Shown here: positions 9,881 to 19,469 of the stretch, piece after piece
How the letters are laid out: every line of letters begins with the position of its first letter
Numbering within the stretch: the first letter of the stretch is position 1
NCBI GenBank assembly: GCA_965223405.1
Contig: CBDCWO010000006.1
Coordinates: 6,882,001-6,946,000, forward strand
Direction: 5' to 3'
From: CBDCWO01 sp965223405
GTDB lineage: Bacteria; Bacteroidota; Bacteroidia; Chitinophagales; Saprospiraceae
Length of the DNA: 64,000 bases
Translations under genes and position numbers: made by a program
Notes under the pieces: model-generated
Databases searched by the model: none
Seen by the model: only the letters and a program-made list of their open reading frames with translations
Told to the model about the DNA's origin: nothing

Positions 9881-9935
9881 CTCCAGGAACTTGCAGTATC
9901 CTTAGATGTCGCAGTAAAATGAAAAATGAAGGGAT

Positions 9936-11036
9936 TTACTTTAATGTAATTGGCAATCGTACTAATGTTTTGTCCCATGCAACTACCAGGTGCACATTTT
10001 TCTCATCTTGCTTATCGAAGGTCATACTTAGTGCCTCCAATGATTCCGAATGAGCAGAAACAGAGGCTTTTACCGATGTCACGTTTAGCTCCTCATCGTG
10101 ATTGGCTACACCCCATGAGGCTACATTTTTGTGAATAACAAATTCCCATTCGTCCTTCTCAACATTAGCCATCAGCCCGTAAGTACCTTTTTTTACTTCT
10201 TTATCTCCAACCATTACGTCTTCATAGAAGGTAATGGTTGTGGTTTCATTTGCCCCCAGTCTCCAAGGTTCTCCGAATTTAATTAATTCTCCGAAGATGG
10301 TTCTTCCCTTTTTTTGCGGACGCGAGTACACTACCCGGATTTTAGGTGTTGCGGCCGTCAGTTCTTCTTCCTTTTCAATAAAGTTGCGAAACCTCGACAT
10401 ACTGGGATATTGCACCAGGTCCATAGGACTGACATCGGAGCCGGCAAGATAAGCCGGATTAAAACTTATTGGTAGATAGGCACGTGTGCGTTCCCATTCG
10501 AATACCATGTAGACCTTATCGGCATTTACCTCTTGAAAACCAATAGTAAAAGCTTCGCGACTGGCATCAAGGTGCTTAACTTTGGCTTTGGCCGATACGA
10601 CAATCTTATCGGAATCCAGATTGGCCGTACCTGCAACACCCAACTCTGTAGAAAAGTGAACCAACCAATAGTCCGGATGGATGGTGGCATTTACCGTATA
10701 GGTGCCGCGATTTACAAATTTACCTGCGATTTCCACTGGCTGCATGAAAGACACTTCAGTTGCTTCATTGGCTCCCAGACGCCAGAGCTTTCCATAAGGT
10801 ACAAGTCCTCCGAAGATCACCCTTTCTTTCATATTAGGGCGACAATACAAGACTTTGATCTTAGGTTCTTCTTTTTGATCGTCAGGCATGTAGTTGTTAA
10901 ATGCAGATGTTCGTGGATAATGCGCCATGTCCATGGGGCTTACATCCAGGTTAGTGAATTCGAGTTCTTGTGCAGTTAGCTTCGAAATACCAGAAAGTAG
11001 CAGAACGAGTACTGCAATGGTGATTTTGTTTTTCAT
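9936..11036 (-). CDS. secreted tandem DUF2911 protein
   Basis: This 366-residue protein has a signal peptide (KNKITIAVLVLLLSGISKLTAQ) and two copies of the DUF2911 domain. Copy one is about residues 30-190 and copy two about 200-365. Both open with SPMD plus YP and carry the same core: RPNMKERVIFGGLVPYGKLW and RPQKKGRTIFGELIKFGEPW, each followed by RLGANE, then a GTYTV/GTYGL strand, a W-x-x-x-F strand and a closing V-x-W/W-x-x-T strand ending in LPI. DUF2911 proteins are periplasmic or surface beta-rich proteins of unknown function, usually with one domain. The gene has a TAAATTTG element upstream (11066-11073, minus strand). It is transcribed alone, converging on the terminator at 9841-9880. 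Confidence 0.9.
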   Translation of the reverse strand: MKNKITIAVLVLLLSGISKLTAQELEFTNLDVSPMDMAHYPRTSAFNNYMPDDQKEEPKIKVLYCRPNMKERVIFGGLVPYGKLWRLGANEATEVSFMQPVEIAGKFVNRGTYTVNATIHPDYWLVHFSTELGVAGTANLDSDKIVVSAKAKVKHLDASREAFTIGFQEVNADKVYMVFEWERTRAYLPISFNPAYLAGSDVSPMDLVQYPSMSRFRNFIEKEEELTAATPKIRVVYSRPQKKGRTIFGELIKFGEPWRLGANETTTITFYEDVMVGDKEVKKGTYGLMANVEKDEWEFVIHKNVASWGVANHDEELNVTSVKASVSAHSESLEALSMTFDKQDEKNVHLVVAWDKTLVRLPITLK

Positions 11037-11065
11037 AAAAGTATTGTGTTGATTATTTGATAGAG

Positions 11066-11073
11066 CAAATTTA
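11066..11073 (-). promoter_or_regulatory. TAAATTTG -7 element for the DUF2911 gene
   Basis: The plus-strand octamer CAAATTTA reads TAAATTTG on the minus strand, an exact TAnnTTTG match 29 bases before the DUF2911 ATG. No strong TTG was found at the -33 position. Confidence 0.45.
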
Positions 11074-11167
11074 ACTGAAAAAAGCGACTATGAGAAGTCT
11101 CTAATTGAAGTCGTTATCAAAAATGAATGCCACATATCAAACCTAAGACCCCAATGTTAAAAAACAT

Positions 11168-12073
11168 TCAACCAGAAGTCAAAATCGCCGATAGAGATGC
11201 CAGAATAATCACTACACTAGTAGATAGATGAATTAAAAACGCATATTTTTCGGCATTTTCTAAAACCTTAATATTATCATAACCTTTCCAAACTTTCTTA
11301 ATCATCATTAGTGCAAATATCAATGACAATAAGGCTATTAAAGATAGGGGATTTAAGGAAGATCGACCAAATACTGCCAGGAGAAGCGATGCATAGATTA
11401 ATAAAGTCAAAAAGAGGGTAATAATTCGACTGGAAAATTTATGATGAAAATACATTACTGTAGTTTTATACCCATTCCTTTTGTCTTCTTCTTTATTAAT
11501 CAATTCTTTAATCCATATCCATAGACCTGTTGAAATAACAATGGGTAGAGATGCCAAATATACGGTACGGGTAATATCTCCAACTTGAACAAGGTAAGCA
11601 CCGATAATGGGCATCATACCAAGTCCCACACTAATAATTATTTCACCATATAAACGTTGATGAAATTTAAAGGGAGGGACGACATAGAGTACGCCAACAA
11701 AAATTGCACTCACGCCATAAATGATGAATATATAATCAGGGACGTTAGGATGAAAACGTAATTTGGTATTAATGTAAAGTCCTATTAGTGTAGATGTGAT
11801 TATACTTAAAGTTCCCAGGATAAAAAGTGGTTTTCGTTTTGATCTCGGAGTGAATTTTTGTGTAAATCCAAAATATAGCATGGAGAAACCAAAGTGGCCT
11901 AATAGAATTAATACGGCAAACAATATTGCCTCCGGCAACTTGAATTTAAAATCTGGCGGACAGAGCCAAAACGGTAGAGTAGTGCCTATCAAAGCAGGAA
12001 GAAACGATGCAGACCAATATCGCTTTCCTGCAAACAAGTAATAGGCGAAAGTTCTATTGGATTGATTTCTCAT
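11168..12073 (-). CDS. UbiA-superfamily-like membrane prenyltransferase with degenerate first Asp motif
   Basis: This 301-residue protein has about nine hydrophobic helices, matching UbiA superfamily topology. The second aspartate-rich region is recognisable as WIKELINKEEDKRNGYKTTV (~residues 186-206), compare the family pattern D-x-x-x-D-x-x-x-G-x-x-T. The first motif, normally N-D-x-x-D in the loop after helix 2, aligns to YFGFTQKFTPRSKRKP (~residues 67-82) and has none of the expected aspartates. Active family members need both motifs to bind Mg-diphosphate, so this protein may not be a standard prenyltransferase. It is divergent from the iorA-like gene across a 315-base gap. Confidence 0.6.
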   Translation of the reverse strand: MRNQSNRTFAYYLFAGKRYWSASFLPALIGTTLPFWLCPPDFKFKLPEAILFAVLILLGHFGFSMLYFGFTQKFTPRSKRKPLFILGTLSIITSTLIGLYINTKLRFHPNVPDYIFIIYGVSAIFVGVLYVVPPFKFHQRLYGEIIISVGLGMMPIIGAYLVQVGDITRTVYLASLPIVISTGLWIWIKELINKEEDKRNGYKTTVMYFHHKFSSRIITLFLTLLIYASLLLAVFGRSSLNPLSLIALLSLIFALMMIKKVWKGYDNIKVLENAEKYAFLIHLSTSVVIILASLSAILTSG

Positions 12074-12388
12074 TGCTATCCTTTATTCTAATAATTGCCA
12101 GGTATTCAAAGAAGTTTCTTTGTTTTATAAAACCAGCCAATATCGGTTGAAAATGTCTTCTTACCATTATACTTTCTTTGATGTATTTTTGTTAAATAGC
12201 AATTATAGCTTGAGGGAGAGAAAGATCACATATCCATTCTTCACATTTTTCAACGTTTCATAACATTTCTGCATAAAATCAAAAATTTGTATTGTAATAT
12301 CGAAATATGACTCTAAATTAATTGATCCGATCGTCAGAAGTAAATATACTCTAACCAATACATGATTCAACTTTATTAATATTCATAT
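12074..12388. other. divergent intergenic region between UbiA-like gene and iorA-like gene
   Basis: This 315-base AT-rich region has no coding potential that I can support. It must carry both divergent promoters. I could not place a clear TAnnTTTG element with a TTG partner for either gene. Confidence 0.4.
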
Positions 12389-12853
12389 ATGCCAAAATAT
12401 ACCTTACTCATTAATCAAGAAAGCTATACAGTAGATGTTGAAGCCAGTGCCCCTCTTCTTTGGGTATTACGCGATCATTTAAGCTTATTTGGCACCAAAT
12501 ATGGGTGTGGCATCGGCCAGTGCGGTTGTTGCACAATTCATTTAAATAACGATCCTGCCAAAAGTTGCCTCATAACCGTTTCAGCGGTAGGGGAAAAGTC
12601 CATCACTACCATTGAAGGCCTTTCAGATTCTGGAAATCATCCAGTTCAGAAAACTTGGGTTGAATTTAATGTACCCCAATGCGGTTATTGCCAAACTGGG
12701 CAGATTATGACAGCAGCTGCTTTCCTTAAGAAAACGCCTAATCCACAAGATGAAGATATCGATAAAGCAATGTCAGAAAACATATGTAGATGCGGCACCT
12801 ATCCCAGAATAAAAGAGGCCATTAAGTCGCTTGCCAAAACAGGAGATGTATGA
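12389..12853 (+). CDS. iorA: isoquinoline 1-oxidoreductase alpha-type [2Fe-2S] subunit
   Basis: This 154-residue protein is the small electron-transfer subunit of a molybdenum hydroxylase. The plant-ferredoxin-type cluster is bound by CGIGQCGCC at about residues 41-49 plus a further Cys near residue 61. The second, helical-domain cluster uses CGYCQTGQ (~99-106) and CRCGTYPR (~134-141). It passes electrons from the molybdopterin subunit encoded next. The stop overlaps the next start (ATGA at 12850), so the two are translationally coupled. The oxidised substrate is unknown: the family name comes from isoquinoline, but homologs are widespread and act on various N-heterocycles or aldehydes. Confidence 0.92.
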   Translation: MPKYTLLINQESYTVDVEASAPLLWVLRDHLSLFGTKYGCGIGQCGCCTIHLNNDPAKSCLITVSAVGEKSITTIEGLSDSGNHPVQKTWVEFNVPQCGYCQTGQIMTAAAFLKKTPNPQDEDIDKAMSENICRCGTYPRIKEAIKSLAKTGDV

Positions 12854-15027
12854 TGAATAAATTAAAACCCAATCGCAGAGATTTTCTTAAGGTAACGGCC
12901 CTGGCCGGTGGAGGTTTAATGATTGGAATCAACCTCATCTCCTGCAATAAAACGGAGGAATGGCCTGAATTTGAACAATCGATAGGTACTTATGTAATCA
13001 TCAATGGAGATGGAAGTGCAACCATTATGTCCAAAAATCCGGAACTGGGTCAGGGCGTCAAAACGGCATTACCGATGATTTTAGCTGAAGAACTCGACAT
13101 TCCCTGGGACAAAGTAACGGTCCAACAGGCCGTATTAGACGATAGAATGGCACCCCAATTTGCAGGTGGCAGTACGGGTGTTCCATTGAATTATGAAGTC
13201 ATGAGAAGAGCAGGTGCAACAGTTCGCTATCTTTTGGTTTCAGCAGCTGCCAAATTGTGGGAAGTTAATCCCAAAGATTGCTATACGGATAATGGTCATG
13301 TTTTACATGGAAGAAAGAAAGTGCATTACGGACAAGTGGCCATTGAGGCTGCCAAAATGGACTTACCTGAAGAGGTCGAATTGAAAAACCCTGAGGAATT
13401 CAAGATCATTGGAAATCCTCAAAAAGATGTAGACTTGAAATCCATTGTTACAGGAATACCATTGTTTGGATTGGATCAGGAAATCGAAGGTATGCTTTAT
13501 GCAACTGTAATAAAACCGGAAGTCTTCGGCTCAAAGGTTGTTAGCTTTGATGCGAGCAAAGCCAAGGCCATCGAAGGGGTGGTTGATGTATTTAAAATAG
13601 AAGGTTTTCGAAATCCAACCATGTTGCTGGATGGAATAGCCATTGTAGCCGAAAATATCTGGACTGCGTTCAGGGTGAAAAAAATGATTCAGGTTGAATG
13701 GAGGTATCCTAAACAATATATTAGGTCTATGGAAGACTTAAATAATAGGTTTGATAAATCTTTATCGGACAAGGGAAGCGTATTGCGTGAAGATGGAGAT
13801 GTAGATGTTGAGTTTGGCAAAAGAGATTTAATAGAGGCCGTATATCGCGTACCGTTTATCAGTCATTCACAAATGGAACCCATGAATTTTATAGCAGATG
13901 TTCAGGAGGATTATGTAAGACTGATCGGTCCCACACAAACACCTGGATCTGCCAGAGGCATGGCCAGTCATATCACGGGTATACCGCCGGAAAAAATTTC
14001 AGTGCAATTTACCAGAGTCGGCGGAGGATTTGGTCGTCGATTATTTAATGATTATGCTAATGAAGCGGTATATATTTCACATAAACTCAAACGACCGATT
14101 AAGCTTATTTGGGATAGAGAAAGCGATTTTCTGAGTGACTATTATCGTCCGGCAGGAGCTTACAAACTCAAAGCGAAGTTAGCTGGGAGGCAATTAACTG
14201 CATTCGAGGCAAAAATATCTACAACCAGCAGGTATGCTTATAGATTGGATCAAAATGATCCTCATGTTACGGAAGCTTTTCCTGATCAGCAACCAGCAGG
14301 TATGATACCAAATTTTAGGATTTCGTATGTTTTGACGAAATCAAATGTTCCAGTGGGTGCTCTACGGACACCTGGAGTTAATGCAACGACTTTCGCATAT
14401 CAGTGCTTTCTTGATGAGTTGGCAGAAAAAGCTAAAATGGATCCTATCGATTTTCATTTGAACTTGCTCGGTGTGGATAGAGACCTTCCATATAGGGATC
14501 ATCCAGGGCCCTCGTACAATACCGGTAGGTTAAAGGAAGTGATAAATTTGGTGCGACAAAAATCTGGCTGGAATGATCGAAGAGAGACAGAGTACCATTT
14601 AGGTTTTGCCGCCCAATATGTTTTTGGGACTTATATTGCGCAGGTGGTGGATGTCAGATGGGAAAAGCAACGACTAAAAATTAACAAGGTTTATGCTGCC
14701 GTTGATTGTGGACGTGTGATTAACCCCATAGGAGCTGATGCTCAAATTCAGGGAGGTATAACAGATGGTATAAGTGCTGCCCTGTTCGAAAAAATCGATC
14801 TGGAGGATGGAAAATTGATTCAGCGGAATTTCGATCAATATCGCAAATTGCGAATGGAGGAGTCGCCCGAAGTAGAAGTGTATTTTGTAGATAGTGAAGA
14901 GACACCAACCGGATTGGGAGAGCCGTCCTATCCGGTAATTTTCCCTGCTCTTTGCAATGCCATTTATGCAGCTACCGGTAAAAGAATCAGGGAATTGCCA
15001 ATTATTAAAACGCTAACTAATTTATGA
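12850..15027 (+). CDS. iorB: isoquinoline 1-oxidoreductase beta-type molybdopterin subunit, Tat-exported
   Basis: This 725-residue protein is the catalytic subunit of a xanthine-oxidase-family molybdoenzyme. It starts with a twin-arginine signal (RRDFLKVTALAGGG), so the mature enzyme probably works in the periplasm and may carry its FeS partner with it. Family marks include MSKNPELGQGVKTALPMILAEELD near residue 58, the molybdopterin loops FAGGSTGVP (~105) and RVGGGFGRRLFND (~396), VGALRTPGVN (~500), and the catalytic Glu in GLGEPSYPV near the C-terminus (~694). The cofactor is probably Mo-molybdopterin cytosine dinucleotide, known for this family. There is no FAD subunit, as usual for Ior-type enzymes, and no cytochrome c is fused or adjacent. 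The electron acceptor is therefore unknown. Confidence 0.92.
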   Translation: MMNKLKPNRRDFLKVTALAGGGLMIGINLISCNKTEEWPEFEQSIGTYVIINGDGSATIMSKNPELGQGVKTALPMILAEELDIPWDKVTVQQAVLDDRMAPQFAGGSTGVPLNYEVMRRAGATVRYLLVSAAAKLWEVNPKDCYTDNGHVLHGRKKVHYGQVAIEAAKMDLPEEVELKNPEEFKIIGNPQKDVDLKSIVTGIPLFGLDQEIEGMLYATVIKPEVFGSKVVSFDASKAKAIEGVVDVFKIEGFRNPTMLLDGIAIVAENIWTAFRVKKMIQVEWRYPKQYIRSMEDLNNRFDKSLSDKGSVLREDGDVDVEFGKRDLIEAVYRVPFISHSQMEPMNFIADVQEDYVRLIGPTQTPGSARGMASHITGIPPEKISVQFTRVGGGFGRRLFNDYANEAVYISHKLKRPIKLIWDRESDFLSDYYRPAGAYKLKAKLAGRQLTAFEAKISTTSRYAYRLDQNDPHVTEAFPDQQPAGMIPNFRISYVLTKSNVPVGALRTPGVNATTFAYQCFLDELAEKAKMDPIDFHLNLLGVDRDLPYRDHPGPSYNTGRLKEVINLVRQKSGWNDRRETEYHLGFAAQYVFGTYIAQVVDVRWEKQRLKINKVYAAVDCGRVINPIGADAQIQGGITDGISAALFEKIDLEDGKLIQRNFDQYRKLRMEESPEVEVYFVDSEETPTGLGEPSYPVIFPALCNAIYAATGKRIRELPIIKTLTNL

Positions 15028-15607
15028 GGCAATTATTCAATGATATAGAGGGAAACAAATATTGATGATGGATCATCGTGAATATTAAAAGTTTTGCAGG
15101 CTTGAAATGCAACACTTGTAGGGTAACCAATTTCACTTAAACTCATGCCTCTCAAATAAGACCATATTTTGATTGATTCACTGCCAATTATGGTCAATTA
15201 AGTAGGTTATAGTGCACCCCTCCTAATACTGTTTTGGCATTGTATGTTTTAGCACAGCTTAACGCAACGAAGGCATAGATTACGAAAAGCGAGAAAGAGT
15301 TCAAGACAATACGTTGCATAAAGTATCTTTATTGGTAATTTGGTACTAAAACAAAGGCAATACAGGCGAAAGAGCAAACATTAAATGTAAAACGACTTAA
15401 ATGTTTGTAAACAGAATGCTCCCTTTGGTTCTGATTATTACTCTTTTAACCACGCAAAACCTTCCAGGTAGGAAAGAGATTTACGGCTATTAATAGCTCA
15501 TAAGTAACATTGCAGAGCATTACATCAATTTACATTTATTTTACTATCGAGAACGCAGATTATTGAAACAAGTCTAATAGCTTTATATGGTTAAACATTC
15601 ACATTCA
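15028..15607. other. intergenic stretch with no supported gene
   Basis: About 580 bases without a usable reading frame in either direction. I looked for tRNA, IS ends and strong hairpins and saw none. The region is AT-rich with scattered short homopolymers. It may hold a decayed gene too degraded for me to recognise. Confidence 0.4.
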
Positions 15608-16306
15608 ATGATCAAAAATATAATGTTACTGGTTGTCCTTTGGGGTTTCATAGCTCAATGTGCCCAAAAAAAATCGCGTGGGACAGACCCACTATCGAAA
15701 CGCGCGGCTCAGATTGCAACCGGATCCAACTACGGATCGGATCATCCGGATGGTCATTATGGTATTAAAATACTTAATATTGGCCCTACCGGAAGTAAGT
15801 ATACAAACTCGAAACGGGGTGAATTTGGACTCTTGATATTCTGCATCCAAATTCTAAATGATACTATTATCCCATTTGATTTAGATATTCAATTTCCATC
15901 AAAGCCCATACCCTTACTGCCCGATTCTATTGTAAAAGTTGAATTATTCATACTTCCAGACTTTATGATTCCCGATACTACTCAAAATACTGCTAATTTT
16001 GCTGTCATTGGAATTGAGGATTATTTCAATTCAGATTCCATAGATCCCGGCATTCTGAAAACAACGATTCAACCCCAAGAGCACCATACAATGTATTTAG
16101 GTATGTTGAATGAATCCAATATGGGATATGGAACCATCAGGGCTCAATTATTCATCAATGGGCAAGAAATTGAAGCCCCGTTTATGCCAGTGACATCTAT
16201 TGAAACGGATCAACGAGGTTATAAGTCTTTAGATCTTATTTATGGTATCGGTTATTCTCCCCACAATCAACATATCTTAATTCCCTGTGGCCAGATCATA
16301 TTTTAA
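15608..16306 (+). CDS. hypothetical lipoprotein
   Basis: I do not recognise a family. The protein has a lipoprotein signal: MIKNIMLLVVLWGFIAQC, with the lipobox ending at C18 from the start I chose. An ATG at 15587 adds seven residues and is also possible. The mature part (~215 residues) looks beta-rich, with an Ig-like flavour: short hydrophobic strands such as FGLLIFCIQILNDTIIPFDL, a proline-rich turn (PSKPIPLLPDS), and GTIRAQLFINGQEIEAPF. It is flanked by two gene-poor regions and converges on the DUF2784-like gene. Confidence 0.65.
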   Translation: MIKNIMLLVVLWGFIAQCAQKKSRGTDPLSKRAAQIATGSNYGSDHPDGHYGIKILNIGPTGSKYTNSKRGEFGLLIFCIQILNDTIIPFDLDIQFPSKPIPLLPDSIVKVELFILPDFMIPDTTQNTANFAVIGIEDYFNSDSIDPGILKTTIQPQEHHTMYLGMLNESNMGYGTIRAQLFINGQEIEAPFMPVTSIETDQRGYKSLDLIYGIGYSPHNQHILIPCGQIIF

Positions 16307-16485
16307 ATGGAGAGAAACTCAATACTTATGGACCATCTTCACTAAAGTTAAGAGGTTATTAACAATGAAGTGATTTAAAAACCTATCTACACTTATTCGT
16401 AATTTTTGTCTACCCATGCGCTCAACCAGGGTGTATCGAAGGCTACTTAATGGGAATAAGCAATAAAAAAATCTCCATTTTTAAT

Positions 16486-16857
16486 TTAATCCACGCATTT
16501 TGACTTTGTAAAAAAATTAAAATATATGCTCATTATTATTACAAAAACAAGAGCCAATACCGTAATATAATCTGTTGTGGTAGGTGCGATCGGGATACCC
16601 AAAGCTTCCAATAAATACTGAATGAATGAATGCGGCAAGTCTTGTTCTCCTAGCTGACGCTTGATATTCCAGTGCCAGTCTGTAAGAAAGCAATAACCGA
16701 GACCATATCTAATTCCCAATAAAAGCCATGAAGCCAGAGTAAGTATAATAACCCAAAAATGCAGTTTTCTTGTTCTTTTCCATACCCAACCCAACAGATT
16801 AAAAGAAATAACAATAATGTGAATGCTAAAAAATAGGATATCGAGGAATGCCAGCAT
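16486..16857 (-). CDS. DUF2784-like small membrane protein
   Basis: This 123-residue protein has three to four predicted transmembrane helices: an N-terminal one over IIVISFNLLGWVW, a second over WVIILTLASWLLLG and a last over YITVLALVFVIIMSIYF. The central motif CFLTDWHWNIKRQLGEQ followed by SFIQYLLE resembles the conserved C-x-L-T-x-x-E/W segment of DUF2784 proteins. Function is unknown. It stands alone on the minus strand. The family call is by memory of the motif and could be wrong; that it is a small integral membrane protein is clear. Confidence 0.65.
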   Translation of the reverse strand: MLAFLDILFFSIHIIVISFNLLGWVWKRTRKLHFWVIILTLASWLLLGIRYGLGYCFLTDWHWNIKRQLGEQDLPHSFIQYLLEALGIPIAPTTTDYITVLALVFVIIMSIYFNFFTKSKCVD

Positions 16858-17023
16858 AAGTAAACTTCTGATTCAAATATAAAATCAAGTTGAAATTTTA
16901 GATCATATTTATGCTCAATAAAAATAAGAAAAATATATACGGAGATGAAACAAGCTTACTTCATAGAATCTTCACAAAAATTAATAGCCTATTTCAGTGA
17001 GATTATATTAATTTTCTATTCGA

Positions 17024-19153
17024 ATGATGAAAAGTTGTGGTATATATATTTTAATTCTTGCTGTTTCATGCATTACTAATAACCTGCTTTCCCAAGAGGC
17101 TGGAGCCAAGTTAAATGCTGCAGTGTACGAAGAAGAGGTCAATGGAGATCTCGACTTGGCTATTCAAAAATATGAACAGATTCTGAAAGTTTACCCGGAT
17201 GAAAGACCAGTGGTTGCTGAAGTTTTATATCGGCTGGGATTGGCAAGCGAAAAACGCGGTAACGCAAAGGCAAGTGAATATTATTTGAGATTATTGAACG
17301 ATTATAAGGATCAAGCTGAATTTGTTTCTCTTGCGAGTAAAAGACTGAAAAAGCTTGGGACAATTTCAAATGGCCAGGCTTTGGAAAATTCATCAAAATC
17401 CACTAATTCCCAATTATTAAGGACCTCCAAAGTGCAATACAGAGGAGGTCCAGTAAGGAATATTTCTCCGGATGGAAAATATTTAACCTATTCAGCACCA
17501 TTGGGAAACTTGGCCATTTATGATCGAATAAATGACAAAACAACAGTTTTGACCCCAGATCCTCAAAAGAAAGATGCGGGAAGGGATATCACATCCAAGC
17601 CCAAAGGTATTGCCACCAAAACGATTTGGTCACCGGACAGTAAGAAAATTGCCTATCTGTGGGTTCGAGAAGATGAAGGAGAAGATTTGCGAATTTATGA
17701 TCTGATCACCGGAGAGATCAGGATTCTATGTCCATTTGTTGGTAAGGAAGTACCGGTTCCTTACGAATGGACAGTCGATGGTAAATATATTCTATGTACA
17801 ACTTGGTATAGACAAGATGATATCATCGAAATATCTCTTCTGGATGTGGAATACTGTAACCATAGGATTTTAAAAAAACTTCCTCCTAATCCACACAGGA
17901 AATTTCTCAGTTCTGCATCAATATCTCCGGATGGACAGTATATTCTCTATTCGGACAATAATGAACATGGAAAAACCGACTTGTATTTAATGAGTCAAGA
18001 CAACACAATCAACAGGAAGGTCTTTGATAAATCAGGGTCAGACGAATATGATCCGCTTTGGCTTTCAGATGGTAAAAGTTTCTTATTTTTTAGCAATCAT
18101 TCTAAATCCAATGCTTTGTGGAAAGCCACTTTTGATAATAATTTAAATATTAACAGTTCAGATATTTTAATTGACGGTCTCGGTTTTATACACAAGCATG
18201 TAGGGTTGACCAATGCTGGATTGTACTATTATTGGTCCCACATCCGAATACTCGACTTATATACTGCATCCATTGATATTGACGCCAATACAATCGGGCA
18301 ACAAGATTTAGTTGTTAGAGATGACAACATTCAAAGATTATCTCCAAGTTGGTCAGCGGATGGAACAAAGATTGCCTGCATTAAAATCCCAAATTCAGAA
18401 ACTGTTCTCGAAATTATTAATATGGAATCAGGGAAGAAAAATGAACTGAACTTAAATTTGCCTAAACAATCATCGATTACCTATCAAAAACCTGTTTGGG
18501 CTTTTGAAGATAAGAAGTTGTTGTTTTGTGTAAGAAATAGAGGAATCAAAAATACCTCCTCTATCTTTTCCGGGACTGTTTTTGAAATACTCATGGTTGA
18601 TGTAGAAACATTGGATGTGCAGCATCTGGTTTTAGATGGCCACGTGCCTGTGATGGGTGGTGATTCCATCCTTATATTTAAGAGGGATCACAGTCTGATC
18701 AAAAAAGACATTTATTCAGGAGAGGAGCAGATTTTTTTTACATCCGAAGAGGATCATTTAGGGTTTAGATACAATGTGACGCAAGATGGAAAACACCTTG
18801 CCTATCTTCTGGGCCCCAACGATCAGTTCTCTTATAATAATCAACTATTGGTTTATTCATTTGAACAAGATTCTTTTAAGACCATTTGGCATGTGGGTCC
18901 TGAAATGAACCTACATGCACCTCTTTGGCTGAATGATGGAATTCATATTTTGGTGGATTGCTCTAATACGGTGTTAAAAAAGCAGGAATTTTATATCATC
19001 AATTCCATAACAGGGGAAAAGAGAAAAGTTGAACTAACTAAAGGAGTGCCTGATCAAAATATGCTGTCAATCGATATTGATCCGACCAAAAAAAAGTTGA
19101 TATATGTCATAAGAAAAACCAATGTCAATCTGTGGTCATTAGAAAATTTCTGA
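17024..19153 (+). CDS. TPR plus TolB-like (PD40) propeller protein, exported
   Basis: This 709-residue protein starts with a signal peptide (CGIYILILAVSCITNNLLSQ). Residues ~25-115 form TPR-like helices (DLDLAIQKYEQILKVYPDE; RPVVAEVLYRLGLASEKRGN; KASEYYLRLLNDYKDQ). The rest is a chain of WD40-like/PD40 blades recognised by ISPDGKYLTYS, WSPDSKKIAYLW, ISPDGQYILYS, WLSDGKSFLFFS, WSADGTKIACIK and a late IDPTKKKLIYV. The domain order resembles periplasmic TolB-type proteins joined to a YbgF-like TPR. It may be a protein-binding scaffold in the periplasm or on the surface; no catalytic domain is visible. It is not near tol-pal genes. Confidence 0.8.
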   Translation: MMKSCGIYILILAVSCITNNLLSQEAGAKLNAAVYEEEVNGDLDLAIQKYEQILKVYPDERPVVAEVLYRLGLASEKRGNAKASEYYLRLLNDYKDQAEFVSLASKRLKKLGTISNGQALENSSKSTNSQLLRTSKVQYRGGPVRNISPDGKYLTYSAPLGNLAIYDRINDKTTVLTPDPQKKDAGRDITSKPKGIATKTIWSPDSKKIAYLWVREDEGEDLRIYDLITGEIRILCPFVGKEVPVPYEWTVDGKYILCTTWYRQDDIIEISLLDVEYCNHRILKKLPPNPHRKFLSSASISPDGQYILYSDNNEHGKTDLYLMSQDNTINRKVFDKSGSDEYDPLWLSDGKSFLFFSNHSKSNALWKATFDNNLNINSSDILIDGLGFIHKHVGLTNAGLYYYWSHIRILDLYTASIDIDANTIGQQDLVVRDDNIQRLSPSWSADGTKIACIKIPNSETVLEIINMESGKKNELNLNLPKQSSITYQKPVWAFEDKKLLFCVRNRGIKNTSSIFSGTVFEILMVDVETLDVQHLVLDGHVPVMGGDSILIFKRDHSLIKKDIYSGEEQIFFTSEEDHLGFRYNVTQDGKHLAYLLGPNDQFSYNNQLLVYSFEQDSFKTIWHVGPEMNLHAPLWLNDGIHILVDCSNTVLKKQEFYIINSITGEKRKVELTKGVPDQNMLSIDIDPTKKKLIYVIRKTNVNLWSLENF

Positions 19154-19469
19154 ATCATTATCATAATTTTGAATCACTATTGAGCATTTTTCTGATCGTC
19201 AAAGGATCTATAGGTCCTCAATTATCCAAGAATGTAGGAATAATTAATCTTTACGCCATCGACCAAAATCACTTTTATCCCGAGACTTGGAGACACCGAT
19301 TGAAATGATATCTGCTCTGGAAAATGGAAAAAGATTTCATTGAACCTGACTTTCTTCCCAGCGGAAAATGAGAAAAAGCCATTTTTTTATTATGATTGAA
19401 TTATTCCAGTTTGTTATAAACTCTTGGGGTTGCAGATTTTAATCAAAATGATTCATTTTGGTCAAATTT
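19154..19469. other. convergent intergenic gap, nothing recognised
   Basis: These 316 bases lie between the convergent propeller gene and the M24 peptidase gene. I found no stable GC-rich hairpin with a T tract and no coding frame. Confidence 0.35.
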
